Assembly: GCF_910580175.1 (NCBI RefSeq)
Contig: NZ_CAJTXD010000006.1
Location: 1 to 64,000, forward strand
DNA: 64,000 nucleotides
Source: an uncultured Alistipes sp.
GTDB taxonomy: Bacteria > Bacteroidota > Bacteroidia > Bacteroidales > Rikenellaceae
Direction: 5' to 3'
Part shown: one piece after another, positions 1-8,573 of the stretch
How the letters are laid out: the number at the start of each line of letters is the position of its first letter
Numbering within the stretch: the first letter of the stretch is position 1
Made by a program: the position numbers and the translations under genes
The notes under the pieces: model-generated
What the model saw: the letters and a program-made list of their open reading frames with translations, nothing else
Told to the model about the DNA's origin: nothing
Databases searched by the model: none

Positions 1-1
1 T

Positions 2-33
2 CTTGCAAATTACTGTGTGGTAAGTTATCTTTG
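2..33 (+). promoter_or_regulatory. Bacteroidota-type promoter of susC
   Basis: CTTG at 2-5, a 20-nt spacer, then TATCTTTG at 26-33. This fits the Bacteroidota primary-sigma consensus (TTTG, 19-21 nt, TAnnTTTG). Transcription would start near 40, leaving a short leader before the susC ATG at 77. The same CTTG-N20 arrangement recurs at four or more other sites in the window. Confidence 0.7.
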
Positions 34-76
34 TAAGGAACTTTTTATTTTAAAAAACACACAAAAATTAACGGCT

Positions 77-3000
77 ATGGTAAGAAAAATTGTACTATCG
101 TTAATTGCCATGCTGGGGGGGGGAATTTTGCTCTCCTCGGCCCAGAACACGCAGATTTCAGGTAGGGTTACCGGTATCGACGGCACACCCGTGGCAGGAG
201 CCACGGTGGTGGTCGAAGGGACGACCCTCGGCACGACGACGGGTGCCGACGGCAAGTTCGCGCTTGCGGCGCCCGCTGAAAGCACGCTCTCGATATCGTT
301 CATCGGATACCGGCCCGCACAGGTGGCCGTGGCCGGCAAAACGGTCGTGGAGGTCGTGCTCGACGAGGACTCCCACTCCATCGACGACGTGATCGTGGTG
401 GCCTACGGCACGGCCAAGAAAGAATCCTTTACCGGTTCGGCTTCGGTCATCAAGACCGAGGAGATCGCCAAACGCCAGGTCTCCAACGTGACCAACGCCT
501 TGTCAGGCGTGACGGCAGGCGTCCAGGCGACGAGCGCCAACGGACAGCCGGGCGAGGAGGCGACCATCCGCATCCGCGGCATCGGGTCGCTGGCAGCCAG
601 CAACAAACCGCTCTACGTCATCGACGGCGTTCCCTATGACGGTCAAATATCGTCGATCAATGCCTCCGACATCGAGTCGATGACCGTGCTCAAGGACGCT
701 GCGGCCTCGGCCATCTACGGCGCCCGCGGCGCCAACGGCGTGATTCTGATCAACACCAAGCGCGGCAAGAGCGCCGAGGCGGTCATCACGGTGGACGCCA
801 AATGGGGTTCGAACTCGCGCGCCGTGCCTCAATACGACGTCATTACCGATCCCGGGCAGTACATGGAGCTTACGGCCCGGTCGATGAGCAACTTCGCACG
901 GATCAACCAGCAGTTCACACCCGAGCAGGCCGCCCAATACGTCGAGCAGAACATCTACACCAACCAAGCGGGCGGCGTGGGCTACCGTGTCTTCGACTAT
1001 CCGGCCGGCGAAACGCTGGTCGGCGCCGACGGACGGCTCAACCCCAACGCCACCCTGGGTTATGTCAACGGCGAGCATCTGTTCCTGCCCGACAACTGGT
1101 TCGACGAGCTTTTCGACGCAGGCAACCTGCGCCAAGAATACAACGTTTCGATTTCGGGCAACTCCGACAAGATCAACTACTATGCGTCGCTGGGCTATCT
1201 GGACGACTCGGGCATCATGTCCAATTCGGGATTCACGCGCTACTCCACCCGTCTGAAAGCCGACTACCAAGCTAAAAAATGGCTCCGTTTCGGCGCCAAC
1301 ATGTCCTACTCGAACGTCGAGAACCGCAATCCGTCGAACCAGACTTCCAGCGGTTCGTCGGTCAACATCTTCTACCTTACCGGCATGATCGCCCCGATCT
1401 ATCCCCTCTACATCCGCAATGCGGAGGGCACGATAGCCAAGGACAGCCACGGTTACACGATGTACGATTTCGGCGACACCACGACCGGCATGCCCTACAA
1501 GCGTACGTTCATGTCGGGTTCGAACCCCGCATCGTTGTGGGAACTCGACAAGGCGGTCTACACCTACGACGACTTCACGTCGCGCTACTTCGCCACGGTC
1601 GACATCGTCAAGGGGATGAAGTTTACCTACAACTTGGGCGTCGACCTCTCCAACTACCGCTACCAGCGGCTCTACAACCCCTACTACGGGCAGTATGCCA
1701 ACGTGGGCGGCGTGGTCTACGTGGCCAGCCAGCGCGAGCTGGGACTCAACCAGCAGCAGTTGCTCAACTATACCGCCACATTCGCCGAGCGGCACAACAT
1801 CGACCTCCTTCTGGGCCACGAAAGCTACAAGTGGAAGCGGTCCTACCTGCAAGGCGGGCGCGAAAAGATCTTCAACTCCGACATTCCGGAACTCAACAAC
1901 GCCATCAGCCAGCAGTCGAACGACTCCTCCTCGGACAACTATTCGACGGAGGGTTATTTCGCCCAGGTCAAATATGATTACGACGGCAAATACTACATTT
2001 CGGCATCCTACCGCCGCGATGCCTCGTCGCGCTTCCACAAGGATCACCGCTGGGGCAACTTCGGCTCGGTGGGTGCAAGCTGGCTCCTCTCCAAGGAGAC
2101 GTTCATGGCCGGCGCGGAGTGGATCGACCTGCTGAAGATCAAGGCTTCCTACGGTATCCAGGGCAACGACAACTTGCTCTACCAGACAGGCGACGTCAAC
2201 TACTACCCCTACGCAGATCAATACAAGCTCTCGGAGCTGGACGGCAACTTCGCCACGGCGCTTTCCTACAAGGGCAACAAGGACATCACGTGGGAGACGA
2301 GCCATTCGTTCAATGCCGGCGTGGAATTCGGGTTCTGGGGCGGCCGTCTGGCCGGCAGCGTCGAGTATTTCAGCCGCAAGACCACGGACATGCTCTACTA
2401 CATGCCTTCGCCCAACACCATCGGCTACGCCTACTACCCCACCAACGTGGGTTCGGTGCGCAACTCGGGCGTCGAGGTCGATCTGAGCAGCACGATCTTC
2501 CGCACCCGGCACGTGACCTGGACGCTCAACGCCAACCTGACCTACCTCAAGAACAAGATCATCGAACTCGACGAGTCGCTGCACGGCGAATGGATCGACG
2601 GCTCGCGCATCTACCGCGAGGGCGAGTCGATGTATCAGATGTACCTGCGCAAATATGCAGGCGTGAACAGCAGCGGCGAGGCGACTTGGTACAAGGCCGA
2701 CGGCACGACGACTTCCGACTACGCCACGGCCGACCGTTTCGCCACGGGCGACCTGCTGCCGAAGGTCTACGGCGGCTTCGGCACCTCGCTCGAAGCCTAC
2801 GGCATCGACTTCTCGATCGCCTTCGCCTACCAGTTGGGAGGCAAGATCTACGACAACACCTATGCGGTCCTCATGCACTCGGGCACCGCCTCCTCGGCCG
2901 GCAGCAACTGGCACAAGGACATCCTCCGCGCCTGGCAAATCGGCGACGAAGCCGGTTCGACGGACGTGCCGCGGCTGTTCTCGTCCGACAACTACGCCAA

Positions 3001-3253
3001 CAGCCTCTCGGATCGTTTTCTGACCAGCTCGAACTACCTCGACATCACCAACATCACGGTGGGCTACACGCTCCCCCGCAGCTGGACGAGCAAGATCCGC
3101 ATCGCCAAACTGCGCCTCTACATGGCGGCCGACAACGTAGCGCTCTTCGCCAAACGCAAGGGCCTCGATCCGCGCCAGTCCTACACGGCGGCCGGAAACT
3201 ACCGCTACGCCCCGATCCGGACGATTTCGGGCGGTATCAACCTGACGTTCTAA
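77..3253 (+). CDS. SusC/RagA-family TonB-linked outer membrane transporter
   Basis: A 1058-residue TonB-dependent outer membrane channel that, with its SusD partner, imports an oligomeric substrate (often a glycan or peptide). A signal peptide covers about residues 1-23, ending SAQ. A carboxypeptidase-regulatory-like domain follows at about 26-97. A TonB box-like DDVIVVAYG sits near 103-111, then a plug domain (about 115-225, with VIDGVPYD and GARGANGVILI) and a long beta-barrel ending in an aromatic residue (NLTF), as expected for a BAM substrate. The reading frame is open upstream to 17, but the ATG at 77 starts the signal peptide and lies just behind the promoter at 2-33. susD follows 22 nt after the stop. 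No glycosidase, sigma or anti-sigma gene is adjacent within the window, so the substrate cannot be assigned. Confidence 0.95.
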   Translation: MVRKIVLSLIAMLGGGILLSSAQNTQISGRVTGIDGTPVAGATVVVEGTTLGTTTGADGKFALAAPAESTLSISFIGYRPAQVAVAGKTVVEVVLDEDSHSIDDVIVVAYGTAKKESFTGSASVIKTEEIAKRQVSNVTNALSGVTAGVQATSANGQPGEEATIRIRGIGSLAASNKPLYVIDGVPYDGQISSINASDIESMTVLKDAAASAIYGARGANGVILINTKRGKSAEAVITVDAKWGSNSRAVPQYDVITDPGQYMELTARSMSNFARINQQFTPEQAAQYVEQNIYTNQAGGVGYRVFDYPAGETLVGADGRLNPNATLGYVNGEHLFLPDNWFDELFDAGNLRQEYNVSISGNSDKINYYASLGYLDDSGIMSNSGFTRYSTRLKADYQAKKWLRFGANMSYSNVENRNPSNQTSSGSSVNIFYLTGMIAPIYPLYIRNAEGTIAKDSHGYTMYDFGDTTTGMPYKRTFMSGSNPASLWELDKAVYTYDDFTSRYFATVDIVKGMKFTYNLGVDLSNYRYQRLYNPYYGQYANVGGVVYVASQRELGLNQQQLLNYTATFAERHNIDLLLGHESYKWKRSYLQGGREKIFNSDIPELNNAISQQSNDSSSDNYSTEGYFAQVKYDYDGKYYISASYRRDASSRFHKDHRWGNFGSVGASWLLSKETFMAGAEWIDLLKIKASYGIQGNDNLLYQTGDVNYYPYADQYKLSELDGNFATALSYKGNKDITWETSHSFNAGVEFGFWGGRLAGSVEYFSRKTTDMLYYMPSPNTIGYAYYPTNVGSVRNSGVEVDLSSTIFRTRHVTWTLNANLTYLKNKIIELDESLHGEWIDGSRIYREGESMYQMYLRKYAGVNSSGEATWYKADGTTTSDYATADRFATGDLLPKVYGGFGTSLEAYGIDFSIAFAYQLGGKIYDNTYAVLMHSGTASSAGSNWHKDILRAWQIGDEAGSTDVPRLFSSDNYANSLSDRFLTSSNYLDITNITVGYTLPRSWTSKIRIAKLRLYMAADNVALFAKRKGLDPRQSYTAAGNYRYAPIRTISGGINLTF

Positions 3254-3275
3254 CAAGTAAAACAAGTTGCCGATT

Positions 3276-4946
3276 ATGAAACCATTATATAGAATCATCG
3301 CTTCCGCACTCTCCCTGTCGGCGCTCATCGCATGCGCCGGCGATCTCGACACCGCACCCGAAGGCGACACGATGACCGAGGATCAGAAACAGGAAGTCCT
3401 TACCCAAGACCCCGCGAAACTGGAATCCGACGTGCTCTCGCTCTATTCTTCGATGATCGAGCTGCTGGCCATCGAAGAGTGGTCGGGACGGACACTCCAC
3501 TACGACTTCGGCTACGCCGCCATCCTGATGATGATGGACTCCTGGGGGCAGGACACCCCCTCCGAGGACAGCGGCTACAACTGGTTCGTCTCCAACCTGG
3601 AAATGAGCGACCGCACCGCGACGTCGCTGGCCGGCTACTTCATCTGGAACAACCTCTACAAGCAGATGGGACTCGCCAACCGCATCATCGCCAGCGTTCC
3701 GGCCGACACCGAAGACGCTTCGCTGCGGGCATTCCGCGGCCAGGCGCTGGCCATCCGTGCGTTCGACTACCTCAACCTGGTGCAGCTCTACCAGTTTACC
3801 TATGACGGCCACAGCGAAGCTCTCGCCGTGCCCCTGGTGCCGGAGACCATGACCGGCGAAGAAGCTGCGCACAACCCCCGCGCCACGGTCGCCGAGGTCT
3901 ACGAGCGGATTCTGCTCGACCTCGACGAGGCGATCGCCCTCCTGCCGACGTCGGGTCAGGCCGGACAGATCAACCGCCAGGCCGCCTACGGCCTGCGCGC
4001 CCGCACCCATCTGTTGATGAAAAACTACGACCGAGCCTACGACGACGCAGCGGCAGCGGCCCAGGGTTACACGCCCTATTCGATCGCCGAAGTCTCGCAG
4101 CCCTCATTCAACGCGTTCAACCACGCCTGGCTGTGGGGCAATGTCATCGGCGAATCGAACGACGTAGTGCAGTCGGGCATCGTCAACTTCCCGGCGCACA
4201 TGTGTTCGTTCACGGGCAACGGCTATTCCCCAGGTTATTCGGGCCGCTACATCAACAGCGAACTATACAGCCGGATTCCCGACACCGACGTGCGCAAAGG
4301 CTGGTGGGCCTTGGCCGAACAAAAGACCGAAAAGGACGAAACCACCGGTCAGGAACAGAAATACTGGGAGTTCTGCGACATCGAGCACCCCTGCCCCAAC
4401 GTCGACTGGCAATGGACGATTACCTACAAGGGAAAGCAATACAACATCGCCGAGTGGGCAGGTTGGCAGGCGCCCTATCTGAACGTGAAATTCGGGGCCT
4501 ACCAGAACATCTACAACAATGCGACCAACGCCTGCGACATCCCCCTGATGCGCGTCGAGGAGATGCTGCTCATCCAAGCCGAGGCCAAAGGCTTGAGCGC
4601 CAACGGTTCCATAGCCGAGGGCGCCGCCATCCTGGAAAACTTCGTGCAGACCTACCGCGACCCCTCCTACACATGCACCGCAACGAGCCGGGAGGAGTTC
4701 ATCGATGCCGTGTGGTTCCAGCGTAGGATCGAGTTGTGGGGCGAGGGCCACTCGTGGTTCGACATCATGCGCCTGAAGAAGCCCGTACACCGTCTGGGCA
4801 CCAACTACGCGACGACCGTGGCCTGGAACCTGCCGGCCGAATCGCCGCTCTTCCTGCTGATCGTCCCCGAAGCCGAGTGCAACGTCAATTCCGCGATCGA
4901 AAACAACCCGACCGTGGCCGCACCCAAGGCCGGCGACACCTATTGA
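3276..4946 (+). CDS. SusD/RagB-family outer membrane lipoprotein
   Basis: A 556-residue surface lipoprotein expected to form the substrate-binding lid on the SusC channel. The N-terminus MKPLYRII followed by LIAC (lipidated Cys20) is a lipoprotein signal. The middle is helical and TPR-like (residues about 90-260). The C-terminal half holds the typical SusD region, with LMRVEEMLLIQAEA and RRIELWGEGHSWFDIMRLKK. The start is the ATG at 3276; a TTG three codons upstream is possible but unneeded. It is co-transcribed with susC and the pair is closed by a strong terminator at 4992. Substrate unknown. Confidence 0.95.
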   Translation: MKPLYRIIASALSLSALIACAGDLDTAPEGDTMTEDQKQEVLTQDPAKLESDVLSLYSSMIELLAIEEWSGRTLHYDFGYAAILMMMDSWGQDTPSEDSGYNWFVSNLEMSDRTATSLAGYFIWNNLYKQMGLANRIIASVPADTEDASLRAFRGQALAIRAFDYLNLVQLYQFTYDGHSEALAVPLVPETMTGEEAAHNPRATVAEVYERILLDLDEAIALLPTSGQAGQINRQAAYGLRARTHLLMKNYDRAYDDAAAAAQGYTPYSIAEVSQPSFNAFNHAWLWGNVIGESNDVVQSGIVNFPAHMCSFTGNGYSPGYSGRYINSELYSRIPDTDVRKGWWALAEQKTEKDETTGQEQKYWEFCDIEHPCPNVDWQWTITYKGKQYNIAEWAGWQAPYLNVKFGAYQNIYNNATNACDIPLMRVEEMLLIQAEAKGLSANGSIAEGAAILENFVQTYRDPSYTCTATSREEFIDAVWFQRRIELWGEGHSWFDIMRLKKPVHRLGTNYATTVAWNLPAESPLFLLIVPEAECNVNSAIENNPTVAAPKAGDTY

Positions 4947-4991
4947 CCCGGCCGGCCCGAAAAGCATCCTTGCCGGACGGCCGATTCCACA

Positions 4992-5027
4992 ACGAGAGTT
5001 TCCCTCAACAGGGAAACTCTCGTTTTT
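4992..5027 (+). terminator. Rho-independent terminator of susCD
   Basis: A perfect 14-bp inverted repeat (4992-5005 with 5010-5023), 4-nt loop CAAC, followed by a T run. It lies 45 nt after the susD stop. Confidence 0.9.
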
Positions 5028-5176
5028 CGTCACTGCGGCACAAAACCTGCAAACCTGTATATTTTTGCCAGGCCGCATGCAGCACCAAATTTGCAGAAAC
5101 TCGACCGCAGCAAGAAAACCCGCACCAAGTAAAGATTTTTTTGTAACTTCGTCCACGAAACCAGAAACATATCGTC

Positions 5177-6376
5177 ATGTCTTTTGCAGAAATCCATCCC
5201 GGAATCCGGTACGTAGGCGTCAACGACCGCACCACGACGCGCTTCGAAGCGCTGTGGCCGCTGCCGGCAGGGGTATCATACAACGCCTACCTGGTCGTCG
5301 GCGAACGCATCGCCCTGATCGACACCGTCGAGGAACGCTTCGGCGGTCTCTTGCTGGAGAACATCCGCCGCGAAATCGGCGACCGCAAGATCGACTATCT
5401 GGTCATCAACCACATGGAACCCGACCACTCGTCGTCGATCGAAGCCCTGCGCCTGCGCTATCCCGACATCCGGCTGGTAAGCAACGCCAAGGCGCTGCAA
5501 ATGGTCGAGGGATTCTACGGCTCGAAGGCCGCGACACTCGAAATCAAGGAGGGCGACACGCTGGATCTGGGCGGGCTGACCTTGACGTTCTGCATGGCGC
5601 CGATGGTGCACTGGCCCGAGACCATGGTCACGTGGTGTCCCGAGCGGCGCACGCTCTTCTCGGGCGATGCGTTCGGCACGTTCGGCGCCCTGAACGGCGG
5701 GGTGACCGACTCGCAGCTCGACCCTGCGCTCTACTGGGACGAGATGCGCCGCTACTACGCTTCGATCGTGGGCAAATACGGCTCGCCGGTGCAGAAGGCA
5801 CTGGAGAAGGTGCGCGGTCTCGACCCGGCGACGATCTGCTCGACCCACGGCCCGGTCTGGCAAGCGCAGATTCCGCAGGTGCTCGACCTCTACGACCGGA
5901 TGAGCAGCTACCGGGGCGAACCGGGCGTGGTCATCGCCTACGGCTCGATGTACGGCCACACCGAACAGATGGCCGAGCGCATCGCCCGCCACCTGGCCGA
6001 GGCCGGTGTGCGCCGAATCGCCATGCACAACCTTACCTACGCCGATCCTTCCTACGTGCTGCGCGACCTGTTCCGCTACGACACGCTCGTGGTGGGAAGC
6101 CCGACCTATAACGGGGCGCTCTTTCCGCCCGTGGCGCAGCTGCTCGAAATGGTCGCCGCGCGCAACATCCCGCAGCGCAACTTCGCGTTCTTCGGTTCGT
6201 TCTGCTGGGCCGGCTGCGCCGTGCGCAACATGGCCGAATTCGCCCAGCGCATGAAATGGGAACCCGCAGCGGATGCCGTCGAAATGAAGCAGGGCTTCAG
6301 CGACGATGCCGACGCGGCCTGCCGCAAGCTGGCGCAGCAAATCGCCGCACGCATGGATAAAACGTCCGAAAAATGA
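5177..6376 (+). CDS. FprA-type flavodiiron protein
   Basis: A 399-residue cytoplasmic flavodiiron protein, a family that reduces O2 to water and/or NO to N2O in anaerobes. The N-terminal metallo-beta-lactamase-like domain (about 1-250) keeps the diiron ligands: HMEPDH (His79, Glu81, Asp83, His84), the His in MVHWPE, the Asp in LFSGDAFG and the His in STHGPVW. The C-terminal flavodoxin domain (about 253-393) has the FMN loop YGSMYGHTEQM. No rubredoxin or flavin reductase domain is fused, so electrons must come from a separate donor. Its stop overlaps the start of ugd by 4 nt (ATGA). It probably helps an anaerobe survive oxygen or nitrosative exposure. Confidence 0.93.
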   Translation: MSFAEIHPGIRYVGVNDRTTTRFEALWPLPAGVSYNAYLVVGERIALIDTVEERFGGLLLENIRREIGDRKIDYLVINHMEPDHSSSIEALRLRYPDIRLVSNAKALQMVEGFYGSKAATLEIKEGDTLDLGGLTLTFCMAPMVHWPETMVTWCPERRTLFSGDAFGTFGALNGGVTDSQLDPALYWDEMRRYYASIVGKYGSPVQKALEKVRGLDPATICSTHGPVWQAQIPQVLDLYDRMSSYRGEPGVVIAYGSMYGHTEQMAERIARHLAEAGVRRIAMHNLTYADPSYVLRDLFRYDTLVVGSPTYNGALFPPVAQLLEMVAARNIPQRNFAFFGSFCWAGCAVRNMAEFAQRMKWEPAADAVEMKQGFSDDADAACRKLAQQIAARMDKTSEK

Positions 6377-7683
6377 AAATCGCGATCGTAGGCACAGGCT
6401 ACGTCGGACTCGTCTCGGGCACCTGCTTTGCCGAAATGGGGCTGGACGTGACATGCGTCGACACCGACGAGACGAAGATCGCGCAACTGCGCCAAGGCGG
6501 GGTGCCGATCTACGAGCCGGGACTGGCAGAGTTGGTGCGCAAGAACACGGCGGCAGGGCGTCTGAGCTTCTCGACCGACCTGGCGGAGTGTCTGGACGAT
6601 GCGGAGGCGGTTTTCTCGGCCGTGGGCACGCCGCCCGACGAGGAGGGCGCGGCCGACCTGCGGCAGGTGCTGGAGGTGGCCCGCACGTTCGGCCGCCACA
6701 TCCGCAAATACACGCTTCTGGTAACGAAAAGCACGGTGCCGGTCGGCACGGCGCAGAAAATAAGGGCCGTGATCGAGGAGGAGTTGCAGCGCCGCGGCTG
6801 CGAAGTGCCGTTCGACGTGGCGGCGAACCCCGAATTTTTGAAGGAGGGCGCCGCCATCAAGGATTTCATGTCGCCCGACCGGGTGGTGGTGGGCGTAGAC
6901 AGCGACCGGGCCAAAAAATTGATGACCAAGCTCTACCGGCCGTTCCTGATCAACAACTTTCGCGTCATCTTCATGGACATCCGCTCGGCCGAGATGACCA
7001 AATATGCCGCCAACGCGATGTTGGCGACGCGGATTTCGTTCATGAACGAAATCGCCAACCTCTGCGACCGCGTAGGCGCCGACGTGGAGCTGGTGCGCCA
7101 AGGCATCGGTTCCGACGTCCGCATCGGCAACAAATTCCTCTACCCCGGCTGCGGCTACGGCGGCTCGTGCTTCCCCAAAGACGTGAAGGCGCTGGCCCGT
7201 ACGGCACAGGAGCATGGCTACACGATGGAAGTGATCGAAGCGGTGGAGCGTGTGAACGAACGGCAAAAAAACATCGTCTTCGAGAAACTGCACCAGGCAT
7301 TGGGCAACCTGCGCGGCAAACGCGTGGCGCTGTGGGGTCTGGCTTTCAAGCCCGAAACCGACGACATGCGCGAGGCGCCCGCCCGGAAGACGATCGAGCA
7401 GCTCACACAGGCGGGTGCCGAAGTGAGCGTCTTCGACCCTGCGGCTATGGACGAATGCCGCCGGCTCTACGGCCCGCGCGTGGACTATGCGGAGACGATG
7501 TACGAAGCGGCCCGCGGGGCCGACGCCGTGGCGCTGGTCACGGAGTGGAAGGTGTTCCGCATGCCGGACTGGACGCGGCTGCATGCACTGATGCGCAGCC
7601 ATGTGATCGTGGACGGCCGCAACATCTACGACAAGGCCGAACTCCTCGCCGCAGGATTCGACTATCGGGCCATCGGGAAATAA
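6373..7683 (+). CDS. ugd: UDP-glucose 6-dehydrogenase
   Basis: A 436-residue enzyme that oxidises UDP-glucose (or a close UDP-sugar) to the uronic acid with two NAD+. This is a precursor step for capsule, exopolysaccharide or lipid A decoration. The N-terminal Rossmann motif is GTGYVGL (residues 7-13). The central helical domain carries AANPEFLKEG. The catalytic cysteine is Cys266 in GGSCFPKD, and the C-terminal UDP-binding domain begins near ALWGLAFKPETDDMREAP. All family landmarks are present and the length is usual. The ATG lies inside the last codons of the flavodiiron gene, so translation is probably coupled. No other sugar-nucleotide genes are adjacent. Confidence 0.95.
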   Translation: MKIAIVGTGYVGLVSGTCFAEMGLDVTCVDTDETKIAQLRQGGVPIYEPGLAELVRKNTAAGRLSFSTDLAECLDDAEAVFSAVGTPPDEEGAADLRQVLEVARTFGRHIRKYTLLVTKSTVPVGTAQKIRAVIEEELQRRGCEVPFDVAANPEFLKEGAAIKDFMSPDRVVVGVDSDRAKKLMTKLYRPFLINNFRVIFMDIRSAEMTKYAANAMLATRISFMNEIANLCDRVGADVELVRQGIGSDVRIGNKFLYPGCGYGGSCFPKDVKALARTAQEHGYTMEVIEAVERVNERQKNIVFEKLHQALGNLRGKRVALWGLAFKPETDDMREAPARKTIEQLTQAGAEVSVFDPAAMDECRRLYGPRVDYAETMYEAARGADAVALVTEWKVFRMPDWTRLHALMRSHVIVDGRNIYDKAELLAAGFDYRAIGK

Positions 7684-8110
7684 AAGGCTCCGAATATCGC
7701 CGCACAGCCCCATCCGGGTGTTTCCGCACGTCCGGGTTTTTGCCCACCAGTATAGTTCTGCACAACCGGGGTATTTCGGCATAACCCCATGTTATTTCCG
7801 TGCGTCCAATGTTCCCTGCATCCCCGGTGCGCCCCTCCGGCGCCCTACTGCCCCAAATACCCGGACAACCCAAATTACCCCAAACAACCAAGGAGGAGAG
7901 GGAAGGTGTTCTCCCGACACTTTTCTCGCGGCATTCTGCCGATATTCCTCCGGCACTTTGCTTTCAGCATTCTTCCGGCACTTTCGCCCGGTATTTTGCG
8001 CCGGCATCCTGCGTCCTCTAATTTCTTTTTCTTCTATATTCTCTCTTAATTTAAATCCCCGCACGTTCAATACGTCCGGGGATCATCATTTCCGGTAATC
8101 GAGTACTCGA
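7684..8110. repeat. 427-bp intergenic region with degenerate short repeats
   Basis: No gene is supported here. Short frames exist on both strands but have atypical, cysteine- and proline-rich translations. The sequence from about 7780 to 8020 is made of imperfect recurring units, for example variants of CCGGCACTTT and GGCATTCT spaced about 20-30 nt apart. It resembles the other decayed repeat tracts at 27.3, 46.7 and 61.2 kb. The right end holds the terminator at 8056-8082. Confidence 0.5.
8056..8082 (-). terminator. Terminator of the grpE-yhcH run
   Basis: An 11-bp stem (8056-8066 with 8072-8082, one mismatch) with a 5-nt loop. Read on the minus strand it is followed by TTTAAATTAAG. It sits 28 nt beyond the yhcH stop. 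Confidence 0.65.
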
Positions 8111-8560
8111 TCACATGCGTACTTTGACGATGGCCTTGCGTACTTTGCCCTCGCCGACCAGAGGAGCATGGCCGTCCTGCGGGAAAAGCACCGTAAATTG
8201 CCCAGGCTGCAACGTGTAGTAGGTCTGCGGTTCATCGTCGAAGAAAAGAATGTCCTTCTCCTTGTTGAATTCGCCCTGCGGCTTGTTCAGCGCCTTGCGC
8301 TCGCTCCAACCGAACGACTCGGCGCTGCCGCTCAACAAAACCTGAATGTCGATATACTCGTCGTGCACCTCCAGTTTGGCATCGTCTTTCTTCTTGAGGT
8401 CGCGTTCCATGATGTTCACATAGATGTCGCGGCCGTCCAGTTCGTGGATACCCGGTTCCAAAGCAGTCCAGTCGGTCGATGCGATCAGCTCGAAAGCCTT
8501 TTTCAGACGCGGATGCACGTTCGCATAGAGCGCGCAATTTTGCAAAGAATCGAAAATCAT
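8111..8560 (-). CDS. YhcH/YjgK/YiaL family (DUF386) protein
   Basis: A 149-residue small cupin-like protein of the YhcH/EbgC family. E. coli YhcH (NanQ) has been reported to act as a sialic acid anomerase, and EbgC is the small subunit of a beta-galactosidase, so a sugar-anomer or sugar-binding role is likely. Family signatures are GIHELDGRDIYVNI, EVHDEYIDIQVLLSG and the metal-binding C-terminal region FTVLFPQDGHAP. The start is the ATG at 8560 (MIFDSLQN); an extended frame upstream would overlap the neighbour. It is the last gene of a minus-strand run, 13 nt after the EEP-family gene, with a terminator beyond it. No nan genes are nearby. Confidence 0.88.
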   Translation of the reverse strand: MIFDSLQNCALYANVHPRLKKAFELIASTDWTALEPGIHELDGRDIYVNIMERDLKKKDDAKLEVHDEYIDIQVLLSGSAESFGWSERKALNKPQGEFNKEKDILFFDDEPQTYYTLQPGQFTVLFPQDGHAPLVGEGKVRKAIVKVRM

Positions 8561-8573
8561 GATGTATTTGGGT

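Noticed and set aside
503..3370. 955-codon open frame antisense to susC
   Set aside because: Its translation is Val/Arg/Gly/Ala-rich without domains, whereas the sense strand encodes a complete SusC. Long antisense frames are expected in GC-rich coding DNA.
7718..8098. Several short frames in the ugd-yhcH gap
   Set aside because: Composition unlike neighbouring proteins; overlapping frames on both strands; the sequence is a degenerate repeat and contains a terminator.
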